Program-made: the position numbers and the translations under genes
Shown here: one piece after another, positions 50,660 to 60,094 of the stretch
How positions within the stretch are numbered: position 1 is the stretch's first letter
Layout: every line of letters starts with the position of its first letter
IMG/VR virus record: IMGVR_UViG_3300027608_000014
Span: 1-64,000 of that record
Direction: 5' to 3' (one strand)
Length of the DNA stretch: 64,000 nt
From: a virus
The notes under the pieces: model-generated
The model's database searches: none
Seen by the model: the letters and a program-made list of their open reading frames with translations, nothing else
What the model was told of the DNA's origin: nothing

Positions 50660-51571
50660 ATGGCTGGAAATTTTCAGTTTCCTGAATTCCTAGTAGCTAA
50701 TTCTGTTCGAGCCTTCCCACTATCACAGGTTGGAACCAGACTGGATACAACTGGAGTGATCAATCTGCCGGATAGCCTATTGGTATCTGCTGCTATCAAT
50801 GCGACTCCGGACTACGTCACTGGTACTTTTTACATCTCTAAGGTCATCAGTTTACCAGACCTTGTGTCGATCGATCTGTCTTTTGCTCCTTTGTCTGGAG
50901 TTGTCCGAACTATTTGCCGAATCACCGCTCCGTCAACTCACGTAGAAAACACATCATACTCCATCACTGCGTCTGGTGAGGATGAGGCCGTAACTGGATC
51001 AATCACCATTGGATCAATCGTCAATACTCAGCAAGACCTGGGAGGGGTGTTTAACTTCAGCTCAGATAGCACAGCGTTTGAGGCTGACTGCTTGTTCATT
51101 TCAGTTGCACAGGTCAAGTATCTGGAGATGTTTAATGGGGCAACTTCTCTTGGGCAATTTACTGACGTCATCAAATTGCGTGCCGGTCGAAACATCAGAC
51201 TGCGCTATGTTGGGCTGGATACCATTGCTATCGATGCCATTGATGGACTAAACCTACTAGCTCCAGATAGCTGTGAGCAGCTGCCCGCTGCTGGAGATCC
51301 AATTCTTACGATTAATGGAATTCCACCGGATGTTTCTGGAAACTTTAAGATAGAGGGCAGCGACTGTATCGATATTGTGGAGGTAACCAATGGAATCTCA
51401 ATTAAGGATACCTGTGCGTCCTCGTGCTGTAGCTGTACCGAACTGGAGGAGCTGATGAGCGCACAGAGGGAAGTAGAGGCTCAACTACAGATTATCAGAA
51501 GTCAAATTTCGTTAGTTCAGAGCAATCAGACTTCGATGATTGTAAACCTCATTGGAAACCTACCCTCCTAA
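50660..51571 (+). CDS. Virion protein, tandem paralogue family, member 1
   Basis: 303 residues. N-terminal phrase FLVANSVRAFPLSQVGTR, followed by LPDSLLVSAAI, is shared with four further genes (52303, 53786, 54631, 55371). Near the C-terminus is the conserved link ILTINGIPPDVSGNFKI, then a Cys cluster (CASSCCSCTELEE) and a coiled coil (AQREVEAQLQIIRSQI). Members differ in the middle. It may be the prototype of a ring or network of related fibre/baseplate proteins. Function unknown. Confidence 0.78.
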   Translation: MAGNFQFPEFLVANSVRAFPLSQVGTRLDTTGVINLPDSLLVSAAINATPDYVTGTFYISKVISLPDLVSIDLSFAPLSGVVRTICRITAPSTHVENTSYSITASGEDEAVTGSITIGSIVNTQQDLGGVFNFSSDSTAFEADCLFISVAQVKYLEMFNGATSLGQFTDVIKLRAGRNIRLRYVGLDTIAIDAIDGLNLLAPDSCEQLPAAGDPILTINGIPPDVSGNFKIEGSDCIDIVEVTNGISIKDTCASSCCSCTELEELMSAQREVEAQLQIIRSQISLVQSNQTSMIVNLIGNLPS

Positions 51572-51574
51572 TGT

Positions 51575-51817
51575 ATGAGCCAAATAATCTGCCATCGGTG
51601 CGGAGAGCTAAAAGACAAAAAGCTATGTTCGCCAGTCAGGGTTTGGGTTGGGGCAATTAAGGCCAAGAAGGAAAATAAGATGCACTGCCATGACTGCATG
51701 GCTGAACTTCGAGCAGAGCAAGAGGAGAACCGGGCCAAGGACTACGACGGCGAGGACTGGAAACCTGGCTACGACGCAGATGCTGATGACGAAGAAAGGT
51801 GGAAGGATGATGAGTGA
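51575..51817 (+). CDS. Small Cys-motif protein
   Basis: 80 residues. C6 and C9 (ICHRCGELKDKKLCS, with a third Cys at 17) and C38/C41 (HCHDCMAELR) suggest a zinc ribbon of two C-x2-C knuckles, then an acidic tail (DYDGEDWKPGYDADADDEER). It is the first gene of a three-gene insertion (51575-52303) between paralogue members 1 and 2, together with another C-x2-C protein and an HNH endonuclease. Likely mobile-element cargo or regulator. Family not recognised. Confidence 0.65.
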   Translation: MSQIICHRCGELKDKKLCSPVRVWVGAIKAKKENKMHCHDCMAELRAEQEENRAKDYDGEDWKPGYDADADDEERWKDDE

Positions 51818-51920
51818 GAGCCTATGCACTTCTTGTTCATCATATAATCTTAAAAGAAGGCAAAGCCTTTATGTGTTTGGAATAACTCACTTAAAGAGCC
51901 AGTATTATTTTAGGCCATGA
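51810..51920 (+). CDS. 36-residue C-x2-C protein
   Basis: Short ORF (start 51810 or 51807, both ATG) overlapping the preceding stop, and ending with TGA that overlaps the HNH gene's ATG (ATGA). Product MSESLCTSCSSYNLKRRQSL then YVFGITHLKSQYYFRP: one C-x2-C pair and a basic segment. Coupling on both sides is the evidence that it is real. It may be a partner of the HNH nuclease. Confidence 0.5.
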   Translation: MSESLCTSCSSYNLKRRQSLYVFGITHLKSQYYFRP

Positions 51921-52303
51921 GGGCTAAAATCACATTGCCCAAAAGTATGAGCTGGCGTGAATTTGGAACATGTCGCTGGTGTGGACTCCAGATCCTGGGT
52001 AAAGACGGTAACATCAACAAGCGCAGACTCTGGCACCCAGAGTGCTCGGCTATCTATATGATAGCCACCCGACCAGGGTTTGCCCGAAAGGCCCTCAGGA
52101 AAAGAGACAAGAAGATTTGCGCTGTATGCGGCGTGAAGTGCAACTCAACAGATAAGCCATGGGAGGCAGATCATATTCTCCCACTCTGGAAAAGCGGCGG
52201 AAAGCATGAATTCTTTGATCTGTCTAATCTTCAAACCTTGTGCGTATCACATCATAATGCTAAAACTGTAATCGACATGATCGAATATAGAAAGTCACGC
52301 TAA
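51917..52303 (+). CDS. HNH endonuclease
   Basis: 128 residues. First Cys pair CRWCGLQIL (about 19-22) and a second, CAVCGVKC, precede the HNH core WEADHILPLWKSGGKHEFF (with D-H and the later H-H of LCVSHHNAKT) and the supporting Asn of LSNLQTLC. This is the standard zinc-supported H-N-H double-strand nuclease architecture. It lies within the tail-protein array and interrupts paralogue members 1 and 2, as free-standing homing endonucleases often do. Its activity on this genome is inferred. Confidence 0.85.
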   Translation: MRAKITLPKSMSWREFGTCRWCGLQILGKDGNINKRRLWHPECSAIYMIATRPGFARKALRKRDKKICAVCGVKCNSTDKPWEADHILPLWKSGGKHEFFDLSNLQTLCVSHHNAKTVIDMIEYRKSR

Positions 52304-53784
52304 TGCCAAATACAGGTGAATATCTCAATGAGAACTCGGAGCGGTCCTATCCGTTCAGGTCGTCGACTGCCGACGCTGCCCCGATACCACTAGACTTCAT
52401 TGTTTCTCTGAGGCTGTTCCTTAGCGCCAATCAGGAAGTTAATGTGTACATCTCCGAGATTACTTATAATTCTACGGCAGATACTTACTTCTTAGAGTTT
52501 AGCAATGATGCTGGAGTGGTTCTCGATGGAACCATCGATCGGACTGACCTTGGAGCTCCACGAAAATTCAAGAAGACCGTCTTAGGAAGTGGACAGACTG
52601 TTTGCTTGTTTACACCAGGACCTCTCTGGGACGACCCCTCATGGGGCGGGGGTGGAAATTGGACTGAGAATTATACAATTGCTGATTCAGTCATTGAGAC
52701 ATCAGCCGTCTTACCAGGGCCGTCTCCATTTCGTAGAATGCTTATTGATGGAGAGAGCGATCCGCGTGGAGGAGTCTGGCCACTAGATATTTCACAATCT
52801 TTGATTGGTGGGTACAATGTTGGCCTGAGCATTGATCGGGATCAGAACACTTTTACCGATGATGGAGGGATACTGATCGAGGCCGGAGCTGGGCTCGGTC
52901 TTGGGTACTTACCGCTAGAAGAAGAGACAACGTCACTACCGATCACTAGCATTAATGGGGTTACACCTGACGAGTTTGGCAATATCAATTTAAGCGCAGA
53001 AGACTGCCTTAGAGTGTTCACTCCAGTGTTCGATGGAAGGCCAATCGACAACACGCTGCAGGTGGAAAGTGACTGTGCACCGTGCTGTCCGTGCTCTTCT
53101 TACAGCAAGATGTCTGCCTCTATTTCCAGAAGAAGCAACAATATCAGGGTTCAGTGTGAGACTCTCGCTTCGACACAGGCCGATGCGGCGATGGCCTACG
53201 CTCTGGGAATCGACTACATAACCACTCACCGTAAAAACATCATTGTCAGCCAGGGCATGATTGCTCGAGATCTCATGCTTGAGAGCGATGGCCTGATATT
53301 TACGGTGCAGAATTTAGCCGCATATCCCGCGTACGCTTATCTCTCCGTTACATTCGAGGGCGTGGTCTCTGGGGCAGTTGGAGTGGACTCGCCAATCTCA
53401 GCCGTCATCATTACTGCTCCTAGTCCTCTAATCAGCAATCCTCCGACGTTCGAAGAGGCAGTCAATGAAGACGCTAGCAATATCGCACCATTGCTAGCCA
53501 ATGGCATAGGATCACTGGTATTTCCCAAGAACATCACTACAGCAATGGGAGTGCCAGTTCGAGTTGGTTATCCAGAACAGAAGTCTGGTGTATTTCCGTT
53601 TCCATCTGGAGCCTCCTCCGTGATTCGCCTCACACTGGGAAGTGACATTAGACTGCCAGACGCCAAGGTTACACTAAGGACAGTGTCTAGATTTGGTAAG
53701 CACTTGTTCTACGGAAAGCTTGCTCACAAAATAACGGGCCATGTATCTGGCACCGGTGACGCCTCAACCCTAACGACGTATTGA
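52303..53784 (+). CDS. Virion protein, tandem paralogue family, member 2
   Basis: 493 residues, the longest member. It opens with YLNENSERSYPFRSSTAD and LDFIVSLRLFL. The conserved link ITSINGVTPDEFGNINL occurs near residue 215, then a Cys cluster (CAPCCPCSSYSKM) like that of member 1. Unlike the other members it goes on for another ~230 residues, including a helical stretch (ASTQADAAMAYALGIDYITT) and a C-terminal beta domain that may reach outwards. The start overlaps the HNH stop by one base. Confidence 0.8.
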   Translation: MPNTGEYLNENSERSYPFRSSTADAAPIPLDFIVSLRLFLSANQEVNVYISEITYNSTADTYFLEFSNDAGVVLDGTIDRTDLGAPRKFKKTVLGSGQTVCLFTPGPLWDDPSWGGGGNWTENYTIADSVIETSAVLPGPSPFRRMLIDGESDPRGGVWPLDISQSLIGGYNVGLSIDRDQNTFTDDGGILIEAGAGLGLGYLPLEEETTSLPITSINGVTPDEFGNINLSAEDCLRVFTPVFDGRPIDNTLQVESDCAPCCPCSSYSKMSASISRRSNNIRVQCETLASTQADAAMAYALGIDYITTHRKNIIVSQGMIARDLMLESDGLIFTVQNLAAYPAYAYLSVTFEGVVSGAVGVDSPISAVIITAPSPLISNPPTFEEAVNEDASNIAPLLANGIGSLVFPKNITTAMGVPVRVGYPEQKSGVFPFPSGASSVIRLTLGSDIRLPDAKVTLRTVSRFGKHLFYGKLAHKITGHVSGTGDASTLTTY

Positions 53785-53785
53785 T

Positions 53786-54628
53786 ATGGCAATTAAACAT
53801 CTAGAGTGGCTATCTAGAAACAATCTTCGATCGTTTCCTATTCGGGAGGACGCACCTAGAGTATCCACCTCGGGCTTTGCCATTCCAGACAACCTTCTCG
53901 TTGATCTTTTCCTGTGTGTTCCTGATGAGCCACAAGGGGTTTACATTAGCTCAGTCTGTCTCACGCCAAAAATTATAACTATAGTTTTTGCATCAGTGGC
54001 TACCAATATAACTCTGGCAACCGCATCTGCTTTTCCTGAGACCGAGAGGGGATTAAAAAGTAAACCCATCAATCCTTTAGTCGATGGAGTTGCGGGCTTC
54101 GTCACCTTTGGATCATTTCTCAGTGATGGATTTAAAAGTGCAGCTTCTTCTTACAGTGGCAGCAACATGTTTACTGGGTCCTGCATTATTGAGGCTAAGT
54201 GCCTCACCATGATCTCATCTTTTCCGGTATCATCGATTAGGGCCTCGGCAGCCACAAAGACCATTACTGGAGCGGCTACCGTAATTCCGGGCGGATATCT
54301 CAACATGGAGACCACTAGCGGAACGGATACTGATGACGAGATTATTACTTATGTCACACTATCACTATCGGCCTCTGACCTAAGCGCTTTTGCTCCAGCA
54401 TGCGCTACAGTCCCTGATAAGGCCTTGTGCTCCAGGCGTCCTATTTTGAGTATTAATGATGCAGTTCCTGATCTGAATGGAAACATTACTATTGAATTTA
54501 TCGATATGATTACGGAGCAGATTGTTCATATATTAAAGATTTCGCTACTGGCTACCGGTACGATCTTCTGCACCCAGGTCGAGTTGCCTGATTCGCTTGG
54601 AAGGCTGCCACCAAACTACGTTGATTAA
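53786..54628 (+). CDS. Virion protein, tandem paralogue family, member 3
   Basis: 280 residues. Opening LEWLSRNNLRSFPIREDA then IPDNLLVDLFLCVP matches the other members. The C-terminal link is ILSINDAVPDLNGNITI. Unlike members 1 and 2 it lacks the Cys cluster after the link and ends with a hydrophobic helix-like stretch (EQIVHILKISLLATGTIFC) and a short Pro tail. Two bases separate it from the next member. Function unknown. Confidence 0.78.
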   Translation: MAIKHLEWLSRNNLRSFPIREDAPRVSTSGFAIPDNLLVDLFLCVPDEPQGVYISSVCLTPKIITIVFASVATNITLATASAFPETERGLKSKPINPLVDGVAGFVTFGSFLSDGFKSAASSYSGSNMFTGSCIIEAKCLTMISSFPVSSIRASAATKTITGAATVIPGGYLNMETTSGTDTDDEIITYVTLSLSASDLSAFAPACATVPDKALCSRRPILSINDAVPDLNGNITIEFIDMITEQIVHILKISLLATGTIFCTQVELPDSLGRLPPNYVD

Positions 54629-54630
54629 AT

Positions 54631-55374
54631 ATGAGTAATATTGTTGAATGGAGGGATGCCAACGACTCATCTAAGTATCCATTTTCTGAATCGTGCACAC
54701 TTCTGTCTTCTACCTATCAATGGAGCATTCCCGATGGACTGTTTGCAGACGCACAGATTAGGTTGCCTCACGGAGTCAATACAGCTGAGTTAATTAGCAT
54801 CGTGAGAACCGGTGGTGGAATAATGGGGACAATTGTTTCTGGAACCCAAACCATTGGAACCTTCGAGTTTACAGTGGACGACCTTGATGGAGGAGCCGTA
54901 CCCATTGTTGATGCTTTTGGAATCAACCGTGGGTTCTTAGTTGCAGGTATCAGCGCTCTCAGGGAACTTGATCAGATGCCTGAGAGCCTTATTTCCTTTG
55001 CATCTGGCAGGGCTGTCTTTGAGGGATCAGTTGTGTTTCAGTATCCAGAGACTATCCTTCAGTCTATAACCGTTTCCGATGAAACGCTTTACGGAAGAAT
55101 TGTCCTCGTTGAGGGACCTGGCATTGTAATGACCAAAGAGGGCACACAAACCATTAGAATTGATGCTATCGGTTTGATTGATGATGTCACTGATTGTGCC
55201 AGGTTACCGACAGGAGCGGCACTAAGGACCATCAACACTGTGATCCCTAATAGCCAAGGCGTGTTTGGGCTAGAAGCTGGAGGCTATTATAGACCAATGT
55301 TTCCAGAGAGCTTACGACAAATATTGAAAATTGTCCCATCTGGTAATACCCTTACCTTCTCAATTGCTAAATGA
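54631..55374 (+). CDS. Virion protein, tandem paralogue family, member 4
   Basis: 247 residues. Opening VEWRDANDSSKYPFSES then IPDGLFADAQIRLP. The conserved link is degenerate (RTINTVIPNSQGVFGLEAGG) and the tail [19 protein letters not shown] resembles member 3's end. It overlaps the next gene by 4 bases (ATGA). Same inferred role as the other members. Confidence 0.78.
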   Translation: MSNIVEWRDANDSSKYPFSESCTLLSSTYQWSIPDGLFADAQIRLPHGVNTAELISIVRTGGGIMGTIVSGTQTIGTFEFTVDDLDGGAVPIVDAFGINRGFLVAGISALRELDQMPESLISFASGRAVFEGSVVFQYPETILQSITVSDETLYGRIVLVEGPGIVMTKEGTQTIRIDAIGLIDDVTDCARLPTGAALRTINTVIPNSQGVFGLEAGGYYRPMFPESLRQILKIVPSGNTLTFSIAK

Positions 55375-56146
55375 TTGACGCCTATCTTGAATTCCTAACC
55401 GAAAACTCTCAGAGGAAATATCCTCTGTTAGAGGACTGCGTCTCAGATGCGGCCTGGCCAGACAATATACTACTAGACGTTCGGGGCTTTACTAGGGCAG
55501 CACCAGAAGGATGCTTTCTGCTGGCCTACAGTGGATCGAGCGTCACCGGAACATCCTGGGATCCAGGAGCGTCCAGCTCTTCGCTGTTCTTTGGTTTAGG
55601 CACCAATGCCATCGCCAGGGTTGATGTGCCCTTTAGTCAGTCTGAGTTTCCATACACAACTAGTGCCACTGTAGCTGACTCCAGAACTTCAGCACCACTT
55701 GCGGGTATAACTGTAACAATAAGCAAAGCTTGGCTTAATCTATCCGTCTCAGATCAAATATTATTTGGAAGCAATGCTCCTCTCGAGAATTGCACCATTG
55801 TTGATCTTCATCGTCAGCAAGTGGATCTTATTGGCGTACTTCACACGAATGATACTACAGAACTATTTGAGGGAGACGTCGTGTTGCGTGGTGGATATAA
55901 TGTTGAAGTGACACAGAACAATCAGAGAATCAACGTCAGTGCTATACCTGGTCGCGGAGAGCTGGGTGAGTATCCGGGTGATGGACCCGGAGACGAGTGT
56001 CGAGGCCTGATCTACTCGATAAGCGGAGCCTCGCCTAATGGTGCTGGAAAGATTACGTTCGTGGCAGGAAAGGGAATTAAGATCGTTAGCTTTGACAGTA
56101 CGGTTCAGATCTTTCTAGATACCATTGGAACCAAAGGAGGCTGCTC

Positions 56147-56150
<4 letters not shown>
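55371..56150 (+). CDS. Virion protein, tandem paralogue family, member 5
   Basis: 259 residues. Opening [19 protein letters not shown] and [12 protein letters not shown]. The link is represented by [20 protein letters not shown], followed by [16 protein letters not shown] Gly/Pro loop ([13 protein letters not shown]) precedes it. Overlaps both neighbours by 4 bases. The next gene is the collagen-like fibre, so the array may form the base on which it sits. Confidence 0.78.
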
Positions 56151-57751
<1,601 letters not shown>

Positions 57752-57766
57752 GTCAGCGGGCTATTG

Positions 57767-57862
57767 ATGTATGTGTGGCGGAGTGACCACGGCATATGCG
57801 CTCCATGCCGAAGATTAGGTCACGGCTCGTGCTGCATTTGTAGATCACAAGCAGTAAGTTGA
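57767..57862 (+). CDS. 31-residue Cys-rich mini-ORF
   Basis: ATG 57767, 15 bases after the fibre stop. Product MYVWRSDHGICAPCRRLGHG then SCCICRSQAVS: C11-x2-C14 and C22-C23-x-C25, a possible zinc knuckle. It has no strong ribosome site. The remaining 57863-58015 gap contains only a small remnant (57909) and a -10-like box, so this is the only clear coding candidate nearby. Low confidence. Confidence 0.3.
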   Translation: MYVWRSDHGICAPCRRLGHGSCCICRSQAVS

Positions 57863-57908
57863 ACTTGGGCAACTTGGCGCCGAGTACAACACGGATACCA
57901 TAAGTACT

Positions 57909-57992
57909 ATGCCGGGCACTCGTATCATCAATCCAACCGTCACTGTCATCATAGACACAGCGCGGGCTCGGTATTTATACGTTGCGAAATGA
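57909..57992 (+). pseudogene. Truncated glycosyltransferase start
   Basis: 27-residue ORF (MPGTRIINPTVTVIIDTARA...) whose INPTVTVIIDT repeats the opening strand of both domains of the following glycosyltransferase (INPTVTVI at residues 14-21 and INPTVTVIMDT at 231-241). Apparently the remnant of a further copy after deletion. Confidence 0.5.
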
Positions 57993-58001
57993 TCGATGCT
58001 G

Positions 58002-58007
58002 TATAGT
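58002..58007 (+). promoter_or_regulatory. Candidate -10 box TATAGT before 58016
   Basis: TATAGT ends 8 bases before ATG 58016. No clear -35 box with 16-18 bases spacing. Confidence 0.35.
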
Positions 58008-58015
58008 GTTCCGTT

Positions 58016-59425
58016 ATGTCTAGCGATCAAGTCATCAAACCCACCGTCACCGTCATCAACCCTACCGTCACCGTCATCATGGGTACAAATACCCTGATGA
58101 ATCCGACGCTTTCCATATTGACTCCTACGATTCCTCGTCGCTCTGCGGAGTTGGTACGGCTAAGAAAGTCTATCGAAGATAGTCTGATTCACTCCGGAGT
58201 TGACCCTCAGCAGGTCGAGCATTGCATTTTGGGGGATGATGAAAAAGTCTGCAGTATCGGGGAGAAGCGAAATCAGTTGATGGATATGGCTCGAGGAAAG
58301 TATATTGCTTTTGTGGATGACGATGACGTTGTGACCCCTGAATACATCGGGCGCATACTCGAAGCCGCTGCTCTTGATCCTGATGTCATTACTTTTAAAC
58401 AGCATGCCACAATTAACGGAGTCCATGCAACAGTTGAGTTTAAGCTAGGTAATCCGAACGATGCCTTTCCGGGCGATGGCACTGTTCGTCGTAATGCTTG
58501 GCATCTTTGTGCGTGGCGTAAAACTGTTGCCATTAAAAGTCGGTTCCCTCACACCAGCTATTGGGAGGACATAAACTGGGCTAAGCCTTTGTGGCAATTA
58601 CGCAATCTTCGAGAGCAGCACATTCCGGAGACGCTCTATATTTATCGCCACGATTCTGCAACTACCTCCGTAGGTCCGCCGAAGCCCCCCATTCGAAAAC
58701 ATGTCATCAACCCCACTGTCACCGTAATCATGGACACAATCGGTGGGCATCAAGATCAAATTGGCGACACCATCAAGTCGTTTCTGGCCCAGGACTACCC
58801 ACTCTGCAGACTACTGATCTTTAATCGACATCCATCACCACTTATCATAAAAGGCCTCTCAGATGAGGCAAGGATGCGGATCGAAATTATCAATGAGCAA
58901 GATACTTACCTGCGTCCAGTGTATCAGCACATGGCAAATATGAAGGCTATCCGTACTGATTGTTGGACCATTTTAGATGACGACGACCTCCTTGAGCCAG
59001 ACCACATCTCACAACTCGTCGGATTCTGGAACACTTGCGTCGACCGCACAGCAGATCCTCTTTCTGTCAGCTCCATGAATTATATGGTCCACTATGAGGA
59101 TAGCACGCATCCGATGCACTTCCGTGGATGGGCTGTGACACTTTTTGAAAGACTCAAACCAGACGAGGTTGATCTTTGCTTTAAGCTGTTTCCGCCCGAT
59201 ATTGTGTGTGGTAGCGACACCTGGATTGCCGGGTGCTCTTACTTTGATCGGCGCGACTTCGACGGAAAACCAACGTATCATTGGGATCGCAAGGGTAACA
59301 GCCATGTCTCCCAGCACGAAACTAACCGAGGTGATACCCCTGTGGGCGTATTCGCCATTATCGAGAACTACTGGCGAATCAAAATTGCTAGTCGCGGCAT
59401 GACTCTCAATCCAGTAATTCTGTAA
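58016..59425 (+). CDS. Two-domain family-2-type glycosyltransferase
   Basis: 469 residues. Domain 1 (about 28-220): PTLSILTPTIPRR opening strand, then KYIAFVDDDDVVTPEYIG with D101-D104 as the D-x-D metal/nucleotide-sugar motif. Domain 2 (about 230-440): INPTVTVIMDT opening strand and WTILDDDDLLEPDHIS with D321-D324. Both are GT-A folds, so the enzyme probably adds two sugars or one domain is regulatory. Before domain 1 the opening strand is duplicated (KPTVTVINPTVTVIMGT). Likely glycosylates virion protein, DNA or host surface glycan. Its neighbour is a methyltransferase. Confidence 0.85.
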   Translation: MSSDQVIKPTVTVINPTVTVIMGTNTLMNPTLSILTPTIPRRSAELVRLRKSIEDSLIHSGVDPQQVEHCILGDDEKVCSIGEKRNQLMDMARGKYIAFVDDDDVVTPEYIGRILEAAALDPDVITFKQHATINGVHATVEFKLGNPNDAFPGDGTVRRNAWHLCAWRKTVAIKSRFPHTSYWEDINWAKPLWQLRNLREQHIPETLYIYRHDSATTSVGPPKPPIRKHVINPTVTVIMDTIGGHQDQIGDTIKSFLAQDYPLCRLLIFNRHPSPLIIKGLSDEARMRIEIINEQDTYLRPVYQHMANMKAIRTDCWTILDDDDLLEPDHISQLVGFWNTCVDRTADPLSVSSMNYMVHYEDSTHPMHFRGWAVTLFERLKPDEVDLCFKLFPPDIVCGSDTWIAGCSYFDRRDFDGKPTYHWDRKGNSHVSQHETNRGDTPVGVFAIIENYWRIKIASRGMTLNPVIL

Positions 59426-59443
59426 TTCTGTAATTCTGTAATT
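59414..59443 (+). repeat. 8-base tandem repeat gtaattct
   Basis: Three full units and part of a fourth (59414-59443), covering the glycosyltransferase stop codon; each unit contains TAA. Possibly a slippage product. Confidence 0.8.
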
Positions 59444-59470
59444 TCAAGGGTATAACTTTAATTTGATACT

Positions 59471-60034
59471 ATGAGCCTAGAGCGTATTACCGCAAGACAC
59501 CCTACTGATAAAATGTCGGTTCACTCATACATTCCTATTTATGAGCGGCTGTTTGCTAAATTTAAGGAAAGCCATGGACGAGTCCTGGAGATTGGCACGT
59601 TAGACGGCGGCTCTCTACGTGCCTGGGAAGATTGGTTTACAAAAGCCAGTATCGTGGGAGTGGATATAAATCCTAAGCCACCTTACATCGAAGGACGCGA
59701 AAGGATTCATCATATCAGAGGAGACGCCTACACTGAGGAAGTTTTTCACAAACTTGAGGCCATTGGAGACTATAACATCATTATTGATGATGGTCTGCAC
59801 GAGCTCGATGCTCAATGCACCTTCTGCGCAAATTATGTAAAGCTCCTTGCTCCAGGAGGAATAGCTGCAGTTGAGGACGTCCAAGATCCTGCACATGCTA
59901 AGGCTCTATCTGCGGCAGTACCGGAAGGGTTTCATAGCGTACTGGTCGACCTTCGATATATCAAAAAAAATCGCCATGACGATCTGCTTTTTCTGATCTG
60001 GCAAAAGTCAGCCACCTTTGAGCCGACATTATGA
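59471..60034 (+). CDS. Class I SAM-dependent methyltransferase
   Basis: 187 residues. Motif I is GRVLEIGTLDGGSLRAW (about 37-53), motif II VGVDINPKP (about 63-71), then DYNIIIDDGLHELDAQ (about 100-115), and a Rossmann C-terminal part (GGIAAVEDVQD). This resembles the sugar/macrocin-type O-methyltransferases (MTase_24-like; IDDGLHE phrase). Together with the glycosyltransferase it could modify a surface glycan or virion glycan. The leader contains TATAAC (59451-59456), 14 bases before the ATG. Confidence 0.85.
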   Translation: MSLERITARHPTDKMSVHSYIPIYERLFAKFKESHGRVLEIGTLDGGSLRAWEDWFTKASIVGVDINPKPPYIEGRERIHHIRGDAYTEEVFHKLEAIGDYNIIIDDGLHELDAQCTFCANYVKLLAPGGIAAVEDVQDPAHAKALSAAVPEGFHSVLVDLRYIKKNRHDDLLFLIWQKSATFEPTL

Positions 60035-60080
60035 TTGCTCCTGCAAGCGTCATTTGAGTAGAGCAATTCTCAAATATCTG

Positions 60081-60086
60081 TATAAT
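60081..60086 (+). promoter_or_regulatory. Candidate -10 box TATAAT before 60095
   Basis: Perfect TATAAT ending 8 bases before the ATG, predicting a 2-base leader for the fibre gene. Confidence 0.45.
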
Positions 60087-60094
60087 CACCAACA

